30,863 bases of DNA, taken from the NCBI GenBank assembly GCA_050178135.1, contig JBFXGJ010000023.1, positions 1 through 30,863 of the forward strand. The letters are read 5' to 3'. Shown here piece by piece: positions 23,546 through 30,863 of this stretch. Both the position numbers and the translations under genes were made by a program. This stretch comes from UBA288 sp050178135. GTDB taxonomy: Archaea; Halobacteriota; Methanomicrobia; Methanomicrobiales; Methanospirillaceae. Numbering within the stretch: the first letter of the stretch is position 1; every line of letters begins with the position of its first letter. The notes under the pieces are model-generated. The model was not told where the DNA came from. It was given only the letters and a program-made list of their open reading frames with translations, and did not search any database.

Positions 23546-24334
23546 CTACACCCTTTTTACGAGCCGGTGCGTCAGGGCGACGAGCGGGTGACGGGCGTAG
23601 TCGAGCACCTGGATATCGTCGAGGGAGTCCAGGTGCATGGAGCGGGCGGTCCGCTCCAGGCCGAGCTCGACGTCGTCGTCGACCTCGATGATGTAGGCGT
23701 CCAGGTTCTCGATACCGAGCCGTTTTGCGGCGATCGCCCGGTGGTGCCCGTCGACCAGGATGCTCCGGCCCGGCCGGCTCACGACGATCAGGGGCTCTGC
23801 GAGCCCCTTCCGGATCTCGTACATCCGGCCCTCCAGTTCGTCCTCGTAGATCTTGGACTGCGTGGGCAGCAGGTTCCCGATCGTGACCGAGCCCCGCCGG
23901 AGGCTCGGCTCGATCCCGTAGAGCTTCTTCAACGTCGTGATGAAGTTGAAGACCTTCTCTGGTGAGACATGCTCGATCTGCGACCGGATCACGTCCGAGT
24001 TGGAGATGATCCCGACCAGCCGGTTCTTCTCGTTCACCACGGGGAGCTTCTGGATCCCGGAACGGAAGATCACCCGCGCCGCGTCCGAGATGCTCATCTC
24101 GGGGTCGGCGACGATCAGGTGGCTGGACATCACCTCGGTGACCGGCGTGGACGGGTGGGCGAAGAGGAGGTCGCGGGCGGCGATGTAGCCGACCACCTCG
24201 CTCGACTCGTCGATGATGGGAAAGCCGTCGTGGTGGGTGGTCTTGATCCGGTCGAAGACGTCTTTGACCGTCCCCCTCGCATCCACCGTGACGACATCGT
24301 AGGTCATATAGTCCTTGACCCGTTTCTTGTCCAC
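23546..24334 (-). CDS. CBS-pair protein with ParB/sulfiredoxin-like domain
   Basis: The 262-residue protein has two CBS motifs (about 5-60 and 66-120), which form a Bateman module that usually senses adenine nucleotides. After it comes a ParB/Srx-type domain, about 135-220, with VDGHHRAIAAKRLG at 194-207. That GHHR motif is shared by ParB, sulfiredoxin and the archaeal ADP-dependent free serine kinase SerK. The protein could be a regulated SerK-like kinase or a DNA-related ParB relative; sequence alone does not decide. It is not a full partition ParB, as no HTH or parS-binding part is visible. The start is GTG at 24334, which gives the expected KRVKDYMTYDVVTV opening. It lies 20 bases after the MutY-like gene and may be cotranscribed with it. 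Confidence 0.8.
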   Translation of the reverse strand: MDKKRVKDYMTYDVVTVDARGTVKDVFDRIKTTHHDGFPIIDESSEVVGYIAARDLLFAHPSTPVTEVMSSHLIVADPEMSISDAARVIFRSGIQKLPVVNEKNRLVGIISNSDVIRSQIEHVSPEKVFNFITTLKKLYGIEPSLRRGSVTIGNLLPTQSKIYEDELEGRMYEIRKGLAEPLIVVSRPGRSILVDGHHRAIAAKRLGIENLDAYIIEVDDDVELGLERTARSMHLDSLDDIQVLDYARHPLVALTHRLVKRV

Positions 24335-24354
24335 ACCATATCTACTGGGTGTAT

Positions 24355-25275
24355 CTACTTCAATTGATCGGTGCCCGGTCCGTCCCGGATCAGGTAGATC
24401 GGCCCGTCTTCGGCGACGAATCCCTCTGCGGCGAGTTGCGCGAGGACCGGGGCTACCCGGTCCGGGCTAGCCCCGGCGGCCCCCGCGATCGCCCCGAGGG
24501 TGAGGGGGCCGGCCCCGAGAAGGGCGGCGAGGACCCGCCCCCGGAGCTGGCGCCGTGAGCCCTCGAACCGTGCCTGGACCGCGTGGTGGGCCGAGCGCCG
24601 GTTCGGGTTCGGCAGGGTCTTCGCGAGGTGGGTGCCGTAGTCCATCAGGGCCCAGTACCACTCCCGCGGGTGGTCGGGGTCGAGGGCCCGGCGGACGAGC
24701 GGGAGGAGCTCGGTGTCCCTGACCCCGTCACGGCCCGGGAAGAAGCAGTGGAGAAAGACCCGCCGGACGTTGGTCTCGATGAAGACCTCGGGGCGGTTGA
24801 AGGCGTAGACCGCTATCGCCGCGGCGGTGGCGGGACCGATGCCCGGGAGGGTGACCAGTTCGGACGGGTCGTTGGGGACCCGGCCCTCGTGCTCGGTGAC
24901 GATCCGGATAGCGGCGGCCTGGAGGGCGAGCGCGCGGCGATTGTACCCGAGCCCCTGCCAGGCGCGGAGGACCTCTGAGGCCGGGGCGGCGGCGAGCGCC
25001 TCGACCGTGGGAAAGGTCTCGAGGAAGGTGTCGTACCGTGGCCGGACGCGGTCGACCTGGGTCTGCTGAAGCATCACCTCGGAGATGAGGACCCGGTAGG
25101 GGTCGGTGGTCTCGCGCCAGGGCATTCGCCGCCCGTGGTGCTGGTAGTAGTCGAGGACGAGGTCTCGAAAACAGGCGACCACGGCGTCGGTCGGGCCGTG
25201 GCGGGCGAGCGCGGCGGCGAACGCATGCGCTCGCCCGGCCTCGTCTCCGGAGAGGAGCGGCGCCTGGCGGTCCAT
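24355..25275 (-). CDS. MutY-like adenine DNA glycosylase lacking the iron-sulfur cysteines
   Basis: The 306-residue protein belongs to the HhH-GPD superfamily. The MutY-type motif LISEVMLQQTQVDRV contains E66, matching the general acid of MutY, and the helix-hairpin-helix is LPGIGPATAAAIAVYAF at 143-159. The catalytic Asp region reads FIETNVRRV, so Glu167 stands where MutY has Asp. The 4Fe-4S cysteine loop is absent: after MDYGTHLAKT comes LPNPNRRSAHHAVQ with no cysteines. A C-terminal winged-helix-like part (about 245-295) replaces the MutT-like domain. Members remove bases from DNA, and MutY removes adenine opposite 8-oxoguanine. The ATG at 25275 is preferred; the frame runs far upstream through uvsE on the opposite strand but is unrelated there. 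It diverges from uvsE across 69 bases. Confidence 0.85.
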   Translation of the reverse strand: MDRQAPLLSGDEAGRAHAFAAALARHGPTDAVVACFRDLVLDYYQHHGRRMPWRETTDPYRVLISEVMLQQTQVDRVRPRYDTFLETFPTVEALAAAPASEVLRAWQGLGYNRRALALQAAAIRIVTEHEGRVPNDPSELVTLPGIGPATAAAIAVYAFNRPEVFIETNVRRVFLHCFFPGRDGVRDTELLPLVRRALDPDHPREWYWALMDYGTHLAKTLPNPNRRSAHHAVQARFEGSRRQLRGRVLAALLGAGPLTLGAIAGAAGASPDRVAPVLAQLAAEGFVAEDGPIYLIRDGPGTDQLK

Positions 25276-25344
25276 GGAGATTATGTTTCGTGGCGCGGCG
25301 GATAAGCCTGAAGATATATCCCCGTCACGGCCCCAGCTCTCGTC
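25276..25344. promoter_or_regulatory. Divergent promoter between the two repair genes
   Basis: AAGATATATC at 25311-25320 lies about 29 bases before the uvsE GTG, predicting a leaderless message. On the minus strand GGCTTATC at 25308-25301 lies about the same distance before the MutY-like ATG. The two elements are adjacent, so the promoters share one short control region. Confidence 0.5.
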
Positions 25345-26250
25345 GTGCGGATCGGGTACCCCTGCATCAACCGGTCGGTCGGCTGCAGTGCCGGCCGGAC
25401 CTTCCGCCTCGCCTCGTATTCCCGGGACCGGCTGTACGCGACCGTGGCGGCGAACCTCGCCTGCCTCGAGGTGGTCCTCGATTTCAACCGGGACCACGGC
25501 CTCCTCTTCTTCCGGATCAGTTCCGACCTGGTGCCGTTCGCCTCGCACCCGGTCTGCACGGACCCCTGGCAGGAGGCTTGCGGGCCCACCTTCGCCCGTC
25601 TCGGGCGGCGGATCCGGGAGGAGGGCCACCGGATCTCGATGCACCCCGACCAGTTCGTGCTGATCAACGCCCGCGACCCCGGGATCGTGGAGCGCTCGGT
25701 CGCCGAGCTCTCGTACCACGCGGAGGTCCTCGACCTTCTCGGCCTGGACGCCACGGCAAAGGTCCAGGTGCACGTCGGCGGGGTCTACGGCGACCGCGAG
25801 GCGAGCATCCGGCGCTTCGTCGACGCGTACGACCGGCTCCCCGAGGCGGTGCGCCGCCGGCTGGTGATCGAGAACGACGACGGCCGGTACTCGGCCGCGG
25901 ACTGCCTCTCGATCAGCGATGAGACGGGCGTCCCGGTCCTCTTCGACCGTTTCCACCACGCGGTCTACGGGGCCGGCGAGCCGGTGGCCGAGGTACTCTC
26001 CCAGGTCGCTTCCACCTGGGGTCCGGGGGATGGGACGCCGATGGTCGACTACTCGACCCAGGCCATGGGGAAGCGGCCCGGGGCTCACACGACCACGATC
26101 GACCGGGAGGCGTTCTGTCAATTCCTCGCCGAGAGCCGGGCTCACGACCCCGACATCATGCTCGAGATCAAGGACAAGGAGCAGAGCGCGCTCCTTGCCC
26201 TCGAGGCGGCACGGGCAGACCAACGGCTGGTGACCGGCGTCGTACGCTAG
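25345..26250 (+). CDS. uvsE: UV DNA damage endonuclease UvsE/UVDE
   Basis: The 301-residue protein matches UV damage endonuclease, a TIM-barrel, metal-dependent enzyme that nicks DNA 5' to UV photoproducts and other lesions. Conserved landmarks are MRIGYPCIN at the start, FFRISSDLVPFASHP, GHRISMHPDQFVLIN with metal-binding His residues, KVQVHVGG, RLVIENDDGRYS with Glu, PVLFDRFHHAVY, and MVDYSTQAMG. All the usual His/Glu/Asp motifs appear present, so it should be active. The GTG at 25345 encodes the family's first residue. It is divergent from a DNA glycosylase gene, giving a small repair cluster. The gene is patchily distributed in archaea. Confidence 0.94.
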   Translation: MRIGYPCINRSVGCSAGRTFRLASYSRDRLYATVAANLACLEVVLDFNRDHGLLFFRISSDLVPFASHPVCTDPWQEACGPTFARLGRRIREEGHRISMHPDQFVLINARDPGIVERSVAELSYHAEVLDLLGLDATAKVQVHVGGVYGDREASIRRFVDAYDRLPEAVRRRLVIENDDGRYSAADCLSISDETGVPVLFDRFHHAVYGAGEPVAEVLSQVASTWGPGDGTPMVDYSTQAMGKRPGAHTTTIDREAFCQFLAESRAHDPDIMLEIKDKEQSALLALEAARADQRLVTGVVR

Positions 26251-26252
26251 CC

Positions 26253-26293
26253 TCATATACCATCGCACCCCATCTCCGGACCAGAGAGGAGGT
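26253..26293 (+). promoter_or_regulatory. Promoter and ribosome binding site of the DUF255 gene
   Basis: TCATATAC at 26253-26260 is a TATA-like box starting 44 bases before the ATG. A strong GGAGGT at 26288-26293 stands 3 bases before the ATG. Both lie in the short gap after uvsE, so the gene has its own signals. Confidence 0.55.
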
Positions 26294-26296
26294 CCC

Positions 26297-28408
26297 ATGA
26301 CCAACGACGCCCGGCCGGCGAACCGGCTTATCAACGAGAAGAGCCCGTACCTGCTGGCGCACGCCCACCAGGCGGTCGACTGGTTTCCCTGGGGAGACGA
26401 GGCCTTCGAGCGGGCCCGGGCGCTCGACCGCCCGGTCTTTCTCTCGATCGGGTACGCGACCTGCCACTGGTGCCACGTGATGGCCCGGGAGTCCTTCGAG
26501 GACCCCGAGGTGGCGCAGCTCCTGAACGAGACCTTTGTCTGCATCAAGGTGGACCGCGAGGAGCGACCGGACGTGGACCAGCTCTACATGACCGTCTGCC
26601 AGTTGATGACCGGCTCGGGGGGCTGGCCGCTCACGGTGATCATGACCCCGGACCGGCGCCCGTTCTTCGCCGGCACCTACTTCCCGAAGGAGAGCCGGCT
26701 CGGGGCGACCGGGATGCTCGAGCTCATGCCACGGCTTGCCGAGATGTGGACCGAGCGGCGGACCGCGCTGGACGAGGCGGCAGAGGAGATCATCGCCTCG
26801 CTCGCCCGAACGGCTGCCGAACCGCCGGTAGGCGAGGTGGGACCGGAGGTGCTCCGGCCCGGTTTCGAAGGTCTCGCGCTCCAGTTCGACTCGCTCCACG
26901 GTGGGTTCGGCAACGCCCCGAAGTTCCCGACTCCGCACCACCTCCTCTTCCTCCTCCGTTTCTGGCGGCGCACCGGCGAGGCCCACGCGCTCGAGATGGT
27001 GGAGCGGACGCTCGACGCGCTCCGGCGGGGAGGCGTCTTCGACCAGGTCGGGTACGGCCTCCACCGCTACTCGACCGACGCGCGCTGGCTCGTCCCGCAC
27101 TTCGAGAAGATGCTCTACGACCAGGCGCTCTTCGTGCTCGCCTGCGTCGAGGCGTTCCAGGCGACCGGGAAGGCGACCTACCGGAGGACGGCGGAGGAGA
27201 CGCTCACCTATCTCCTCGGCGAGCTCCGGTCCCCCGAGGGTGCGTTCTACTCGGCCCAGGACGCGGACTCGGAGGGCGAGGAGGGGAAGTTCTACCTCTG
27301 GACGAAGGAGGAGCTGGACAGGCTCCTCGCACCGGAGGAGGCGGCGGTCTTTTTTCGCGTCTACCGGGTCAGGACCGGCGGCAACTTCGTCGACCCGGCC
27401 GACCCCGAGCGGCGGGGCCTGAACGTTCTCCACCGGGTGGCGACCGTCGAGGAGGCGGCGGCGGGGCTCGGGCGCACCCCGCGCGAGGTCGGCATCCTCC
27501 TCTCGGCCGCGCGTGAGCGGCTCTACGTGGCGCGAAACCTCCGCGTCCGGCCGGCGATCGACGACAAGGTCCTCGCGAGCTGGAACGGCCTCGCGATCGC
27601 GGCCCTCGCAGCGGCCGGCCGGGCCTTCGGCCACCAGCCGTACATCGAGGCGGCGGAGCGGGCGCTCGACTTCGTCCTGGTCCGGCTCCGGACCCCGGAC
27701 AACCGCCTCCTCCACCGCTACCGCGACGGGGAGGCCGCGATCCCGGGCCTCGCCGAGGACTACGCCTACCTCGCCTGGGGCCTGCTCGAGGTCTACGCGG
27801 CGAGCTTCGACCCGGGCCGGCTCGCGACCGCGAGGTCGCTCGTCGACCGGATGCTGAACGACTTCTGGGACGGGGAGAACGGGGGGCTCTTCTCGGCGGC
27901 CGCCGGCGCGACCGACCTCCTCGTCCGGCAGAAGGAGACCTTCGACGGGGCGTACCCCTCCGCGAACTCGGCCGCGTACCTCGTCCTGGTCCGCCTCGCC
28001 CGGTTGTCCGGGGACCCGGTCTACGAGGAGCGGGCGGCGGCGGTGGCGCGGCTCTACGCGGGACCGCTCGCCACCTCGCCGACGATCGCGACCCTCTTCC
28101 TGGCCGGCCTCGAGATCGCAGCCGGGGACTCGCAGGAGGTGGTCGTGGTGGGGGCGCCAGGGACGGCCGACACGGACGCGATGCTCGGCGCCCTCCAGCG
28201 GGCGTACCTGCCGGCGACGGCCGTCCTCTTCCTTCCGCTCGGGGAGAAGGGGGAGGCGGTCCGCCGGCTCGCGCCGTTCACGGCGGCGATGACGATGGTC
28301 GACGCGAAGGCGACGGCGTACGTCTGCGCCGGCCGGACATGCGAGCTGCCGGTGACGGACGTGCCGGCGCTGCTGGAGCGGGTGGGCGGCACCGGCCCGT
28401 CCCCGTGA
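26297..28408 (+). CDS. DUF255 thioredoxin-fold protein, YyaL/SSP411 family
   Basis: The 703-residue protein is a full-length member of the DUF255 family (bacterial YyaL, mammalian SPATA20). The N-terminal thioredoxin-like domain, about 1-165, contains NEKSPYLLAHAHQAVDWFPW and the redox motif CHWCH at 56-60, followed by KVDREERPDVDQLYM. The rest is an alpha/alpha toroid like N-acylglucosamine 2-epimerases (for example HRYSTDARWLVPHFEKMLYD and DDKVLASWNGLAI), with a thioredoxin-like tail region. It is cytosolic by sequence. The biochemical function is not established; a redox or glycan-related role is speculation. Base composition is very GC-rich but similar to the neighbours. Confidence 0.93.
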   Translation: MTNDARPANRLINEKSPYLLAHAHQAVDWFPWGDEAFERARALDRPVFLSIGYATCHWCHVMARESFEDPEVAQLLNETFVCIKVDREERPDVDQLYMTVCQLMTGSGGWPLTVIMTPDRRPFFAGTYFPKESRLGATGMLELMPRLAEMWTERRTALDEAAEEIIASLARTAAEPPVGEVGPEVLRPGFEGLALQFDSLHGGFGNAPKFPTPHHLLFLLRFWRRTGEAHALEMVERTLDALRRGGVFDQVGYGLHRYSTDARWLVPHFEKMLYDQALFVLACVEAFQATGKATYRRTAEETLTYLLGELRSPEGAFYSAQDADSEGEEGKFYLWTKEELDRLLAPEEAAVFFRVYRVRTGGNFVDPADPERRGLNVLHRVATVEEAAAGLGRTPREVGILLSAARERLYVARNLRVRPAIDDKVLASWNGLAIAALAAAGRAFGHQPYIEAAERALDFVLVRLRTPDNRLLHRYRDGEAAIPGLAEDYAYLAWGLLEVYAASFDPGRLATARSLVDRMLNDFWDGENGGLFSAAAGATDLLVRQKETFDGAYPSANSAAYLVLVRLARLSGDPVYEERAAAVARLYAGPLATSPTIATLFLAGLEIAAGDSQEVVVVGAPGTADTDAMLGALQRAYLPATAVLFLPLGEKGEAVRRLAPFTAAMTMVDAKATAYVCAGRTCELPVTDVPALLERVGGTGPSP

Positions 28409-28441
28409 AACCCGCCGGCAGGAAGACGGGGCGGACGCGAG

Positions 28442-29920
28442 CTACGGGGTACGGAGACCGGCAGCAGCGATCTCCTGGAGCTGGGCCCGGTCAACCTTGT
28501 TCGACGAGTTGAGCGGAAATTCGTCGACGAAGAAGAGGTGGCGGGGCACCTTGTAGGAAGGCAGGTGGGCGTTGCATGAGGTGAGGAGACGCTGGCGCAG
28601 CTCCTCCGACGGCCCGACCTCCGGCTGGACTGCGGCCGTCACGGCCTCGCCCATGATCTCGTCGGGGAGAGCGAAGACGACGACGCTGAAGACACCCGGC
28701 TGCGACAGGAGGAACTGCTCGATCTCGACCGGAGAGATCCGGTAGCCCCCTGACTTGATGATGTTCTTCTTCCGGCCGGTCACGAAGATATAGCCGTCCT
28801 CGTCCACGGTCGCCAGGTCTCCCGTGGAGAGCCAGCCGTCCCGCAGGACCTCGGCCGTACCCTCGGGATCAAGGTAGTACCCGGCCATGATATTCTCGCC
28901 ACGAGCCATGATCTCCCCGGTCTCGCCGGGGCGGACCGGGCGCCCATCCTCGCCGACGACTTCGAGCCTGACACCGGGGATGCCCCGCCCGATCGAGCCC
29001 AGCTTTGCCGCCAGCTCCCCGGGAGGGAGGTACGAGAGGCGGGCGCTCGCCTCCGTCGCACCGTACATGACGTAGAACTCCTTGTCGGGGAAGGCATCGG
29101 TGACCTGCCGTATGTAGCGATCGGCCAGGGCCCCACCCGCCTGTGCGAAGTAGCGAAGGTGGGGGAATGTCTCGTCCAGGAACGGCGTCTTCTGGACCAG
29201 GATCTGGTACGTGCTCGGGACGCCGGCAAAACCCGTGCACTCGAAACGCTGCAGGTCGCGTATCACTGCCCCGAGGAAGATATGGTTCGAGAGGACCACG
29301 CTCCCACCGGCCCGGAGATGGGTGTGGAGCAGGGAGGCGCCGAAGCAGTAGAAGAACGGCAGGACGACCGCGATCCGGTCGTGCGAGCCGAGGTGGAAGT
29401 ACTCGATGATCGAGGTGGTGTTCGCAACGAGGTTCCGGTGCGTCAGCATGACTCCCTTCTTCGAGCCGGTGCTCCCGGAGGTGAAGATGATCACGGCAAG
29501 GGCGTCGTCCGGAACCCCGGGGTCGACGCACACACCCGTCCACGTGCCGGCACCCGGGAGCGGTATCGGGACCAGCTCGAGCCCCTCCGGGACCCTCTGC
29601 CGGTGCCGCTCGTCGACACAGACGGCCCGGACCGAGCACGTGGAGATGACCTGTGCGAGCTGCTCTGGTGCTATACGTGTCTCGACCAGCAGGGCCACGT
29701 TCCCGCTCTGGACGATCGCGAGATACGAGACGATGAAGAAGAGACTGTTGTCGGCGAGCAGGAGGATCTCGTTCCCGGTGCCGTACCGGTCGAGGAGGTA
29801 TCGGGCGAGAGACTGGACCCGGCAATAGAGGTCCGCGTGGGAGAGGCGCTCCGTCGCCGTGATCACCGCATCCGTGGTGCGTTCCCGGTTCGGCTCGAGG
29901 AGGAACGTGGCGAAGTTCAT
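28442..29920 (-). CDS. Acyl-AMP ligase / acyl-CoA synthetase (ANL superfamily)
   Basis: The 492-residue protein is an ANL adenylating enzyme. The P-loop-like motif is FTSGSTGSKKGVML at 146-159, then MYGATE at 285-290, STGD at 365-368, the hinge region TGRKKNIIKSGG at 381-392, and the catalytic lysine K475 in NSSNKVDR. It activates a carboxylic acid with ATP and passes it to CoA or to a carrier-protein thiol. Small-molecule specificity cannot be read. An AcpS-type gene 224 bases upstream on the same strand suggests that the acceptor may be an acyl carrier protein. It has its own TATA box. No membrane segment is predicted. Confidence 0.92.
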   Translation of the reverse strand: MNFATFLLEPNRERTTDAVITATERLSHADLYCRVQSLARYLLDRYGTGNEILLLADNSLFFIVSYLAIVQSGNVALLVETRIAPEQLAQVISTCSVRAVCVDERHRQRVPEGLELVPIPLPGAGTWTGVCVDPGVPDDALAVIIFTSGSTGSKKGVMLTHRNLVANTTSIIEYFHLGSHDRIAVVLPFFYCFGASLLHTHLRAGGSVVLSNHIFLGAVIRDLQRFECTGFAGVPSTYQILVQKTPFLDETFPHLRYFAQAGGALADRYIRQVTDAFPDKEFYVMYGATEASARLSYLPPGELAAKLGSIGRGIPGVRLEVVGEDGRPVRPGETGEIMARGENIMAGYYLDPEGTAEVLRDGWLSTGDLATVDEDGYIFVTGRKKNIIKSGGYRISPVEIEQFLLSQPGVFSVVVFALPDEIMGEAVTAAVQPEVGPSEELRQRLLTSCNAHLPSYKVPRHLFFVDEFPLNSSNKVDRAQLQEIAAAGLRTP

Positions 29921-29948
29921 GATGGACGTCTACGAGGTTCTTTTCTGA

Positions 29949-29960
29949 GATATATACTTA
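29949..29960 (-). promoter_or_regulatory. TATA box of the AMP-ligase gene
   Basis: On the minus strand TAAGTATATATC lies about 29-40 bases before the ATG at 29920, predicting a short leader. It shows that the ligase gene is transcribed on its own, whatever reads acpS. Confidence 0.6.
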
Positions 29961-30144
29961 AACGGTCAGAGGGCTCCGAGCCGTGAATGTCGTTCATTTC
30001 CACCACCCTCTCGTCATCGCAGGAGGCGATCGGCTGGAGAGGCGACCTTCGACACCGGGCCCCCCCCCCGGGCGCTGAACCCGGGCGCGCCGGCGATATC
30101 CATCGGAACGGGCAGGAGCCGGGCGAGACCAATTTGTGTCGGGA
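29961..30144. other. Intergenic stretch between acpS and the AMP-ligase
   Basis: No carrier-protein gene or other recognisable product is seen here. The region holds a run of about ten C near 30061-30070 and a GC-rich inverted repeat, CCCGGGCGC and a nearby CCCGGGCGC direct copy. Frames crossing it lack a serine-containing DSL carrier motif. Confidence 0.35.
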
Positions 30145-30516
30145 TCAGGTGTCTGCATCGTCGATGGCCAGCGCAAAAGCAGTTGCCCATTCCCGGGTGT
30201 GGGAGAGGCTGATCCGGATAGTCACGTGATCAAAAGGAAGCCCTGTAACCCTGACAAATGGAGCGCCGTTGGGCCGTTTGAGGACTTCGACGGCAGGGAT
30301 CGCGATCCCGGTGATACCCAGGTCATAGAGGGCCTTTATGACCGCCTCTTTTCCAGCGAACCGGGCGGCGAATCGTTCTCCCGGACGCTGAGAGGCCAGG
30401 CTGTACCGGATCTCGTCAGGAGTGAAGACCCGCTGGATGAGCGGATCGTTTCGTTCGACAAGGTCGGCGAAACGTGAGACCGACTCGATATCCGTTCCAA
30501 TTCCGAACCGGGTCAT
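30145..30516 (-). CDS. acpS: Holo-[acyl-carrier-protein] synthase (AcpS-type PPTase)
   Basis: The 123-residue protein matches AcpS. FGIGTDIESVSRF has metal-binding D9, and RFAGKEAVIKAL has E57 and K61, both classic positions. The ISLSHTREWATAFAL segment closes the domain. AcpS transfers 4'-phosphopantetheine from CoA to a serine of an acyl carrier protein. This requires a carrier protein, which is not in the window. Archaea normally lack bacterial-type fatty acid synthesis, so the gene is unusual and may come with a transferred biosynthetic cluster extending to the right. The previous gene ends 6 bases before this start, so they form one operon. Confidence 0.92.
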   Translation of the reverse strand: MTRFGIGTDIESVSRFADLVERNDPLIQRVFTPDEIRYSLASQRPGERFAARFAGKEAVIKALYDLGITGIAIPAVEVLKRPNGAPFVRVTGLPFDHVTIRISLSHTREWATAFALAIDDADT

Positions 30517-30522
30517 GGCGGA

Positions 30523-30863
30523 TCAGAGGTGGGTTCCGAACCGTTCCCGGTCCAGTATCAAGGTGTTCTCTGTCCCCTGGTCTGCAGCGTCATTATCTCT
30601 GAACGCCGGGTCGAGAGTGACGAACGAAGGGTCTTCGAACGCACACTCGCCCGCGACCGTCACACCGGAACCGGTCCAGGCATGTGTCCCGACAGGAGCG
30701 TCATCGCGGATTTCCGTCGGGGCGATGGGCGTTGTCTGCTCGTTGTTGATGGAGTCTGAACCACCCGTGATGTGATTGCCGGTCAGGACGTCGGGGCCGA
30801 TGTGGTCCACGGTGAAGCTCCGGTGCACGACACCATGTGCCGGGTTCATGTCCATCGGCTTCA
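30523..30863 (-). CDS. C-terminal part of an unidentified protein (cut by the window edge)
   Basis: The open frame enters from the right edge and stops just before acpS. About 112 residues are visible, beginning KPMDMNPAHGVVHRSFTVDH. Third codon positions are GC-rich as in the neighbours, so the frame is probably the coding one. An ATG at 30855 could be a start, but no ribosome binding site precedes it, so the gene more likely continues outside. The sequence is polar and beta-rich, with no cysteine pair, transmembrane helix or known motif that I recognise. The 6-base spacing to acpS suggests one operon and possibly a shared carrier-protein pathway. Function unknown. Confidence 0.55.
   Translation of the reverse strand, partial: KPMDMNPAHGVVHRSFTVDHIGPDVLTGNHITGGSDSINNEQTTPIAPTEIRDDAPVGTHAWTGSGVTVAGECAFEDPSFVTLDPAFRDNDAADQGTENTLILDRERFGTHL

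Noticed and set aside
25276..26547. Upstream extension of the MutY-like gene by 424 codons
   Set aside because: It is antisense to uvsE and shows no homology. Family similarity starts after the ATG at 25275.
26168..27715. Minus-strand open frame of 515 codons opposite the DUF255 gene
   Set aside because: The DUF255 protein with its CHWCH motif is clear on the plus strand.
29917..30132. Small minus-strand frame between acpS and the AMP-ligase as a possible carrier protein
   Set aside because: It lacks the DSL serine motif and acidic helices of carrier proteins and is rich in Arg, Pro and Ser.

Overview
The window looks like a chromosomal segment of a GC-rich methanogenic archaeon, most likely of the order Methanomicrobiales. 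Four things point there. The RNA polymerase genes are archaeal, with a split B subunit (B'' and B') and a split A subunit (A' and A''), followed by L30e and a short NusA-like protein. There is an archaeosine radical SAM gene and a cobY-type cobamide nucleotidyltransferase. An archaeal FtsZ is preceded by a small ribbon-helix-helix regulator. Promoters are TATA-type, and neither tRNA encodes CCA. I cannot name the genus.

Layout from left to right. Positions 1-4765 hold the tail of an unknown gene, a secreted or membrane-anchored surface protein, the archaeosine radical SAM protein, a TIGR00300 (archaeal ornithine cyclodeaminase-type) protein, and an overlapping cobD-like/cobY pair for cobamide assembly. 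Positions 4766-7343 hold a cell-division locus (RHH regulator plus ftsZ behind a repeat-rich promoter), a DUF89 protein and tRNA-Pro(GGG). Positions 7569-8554 hold a roadblock/LC7 protein translationally coupled to a response regulator. Positions 8841-17200 hold tRNA-Lys(UUU) followed by rpoH, rpoB'', rpoB', rpoA', rpoA'', rpl30e and the NusA-like gene, closely packed and co-directional.

Right after nusA comes a stand-alone Cas1-family gene with two of its catalytic positions changed. It converges on an acylphosphatase gene that is coupled to a 1189-residue helical-repeat protein. Positions 22004-24334 contain a divergent promoter region, a sugar-phosphate nucleotidyltransferase and a CBS/ParB-like protein. 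Positions 24355-26250 contain a divergent repair pair: a MutY-like glycosylase without the usual iron-sulfur cysteines and a UvsE/UVDE endonuclease. A DUF255 thioredoxin-fold protein follows. The right end holds an acyl-AMP ligase, an AcpS-type phosphopantetheinyl transferase and a truncated unknown gene, which together suggest acyl-carrier-protein chemistry unusual for an archaeon.

The points most worth a second look are the Cas1 homolog with an altered active site and no CRISPR array nearby, the near-identical palindromes upstream of the RHH-ftsZ pair and of tRNA-Pro, the apparent CTG start of rpoB'', the tRNA-Lys that seems to lead the RNA polymerase transcript, and the AMP-ligase/AcpS block.
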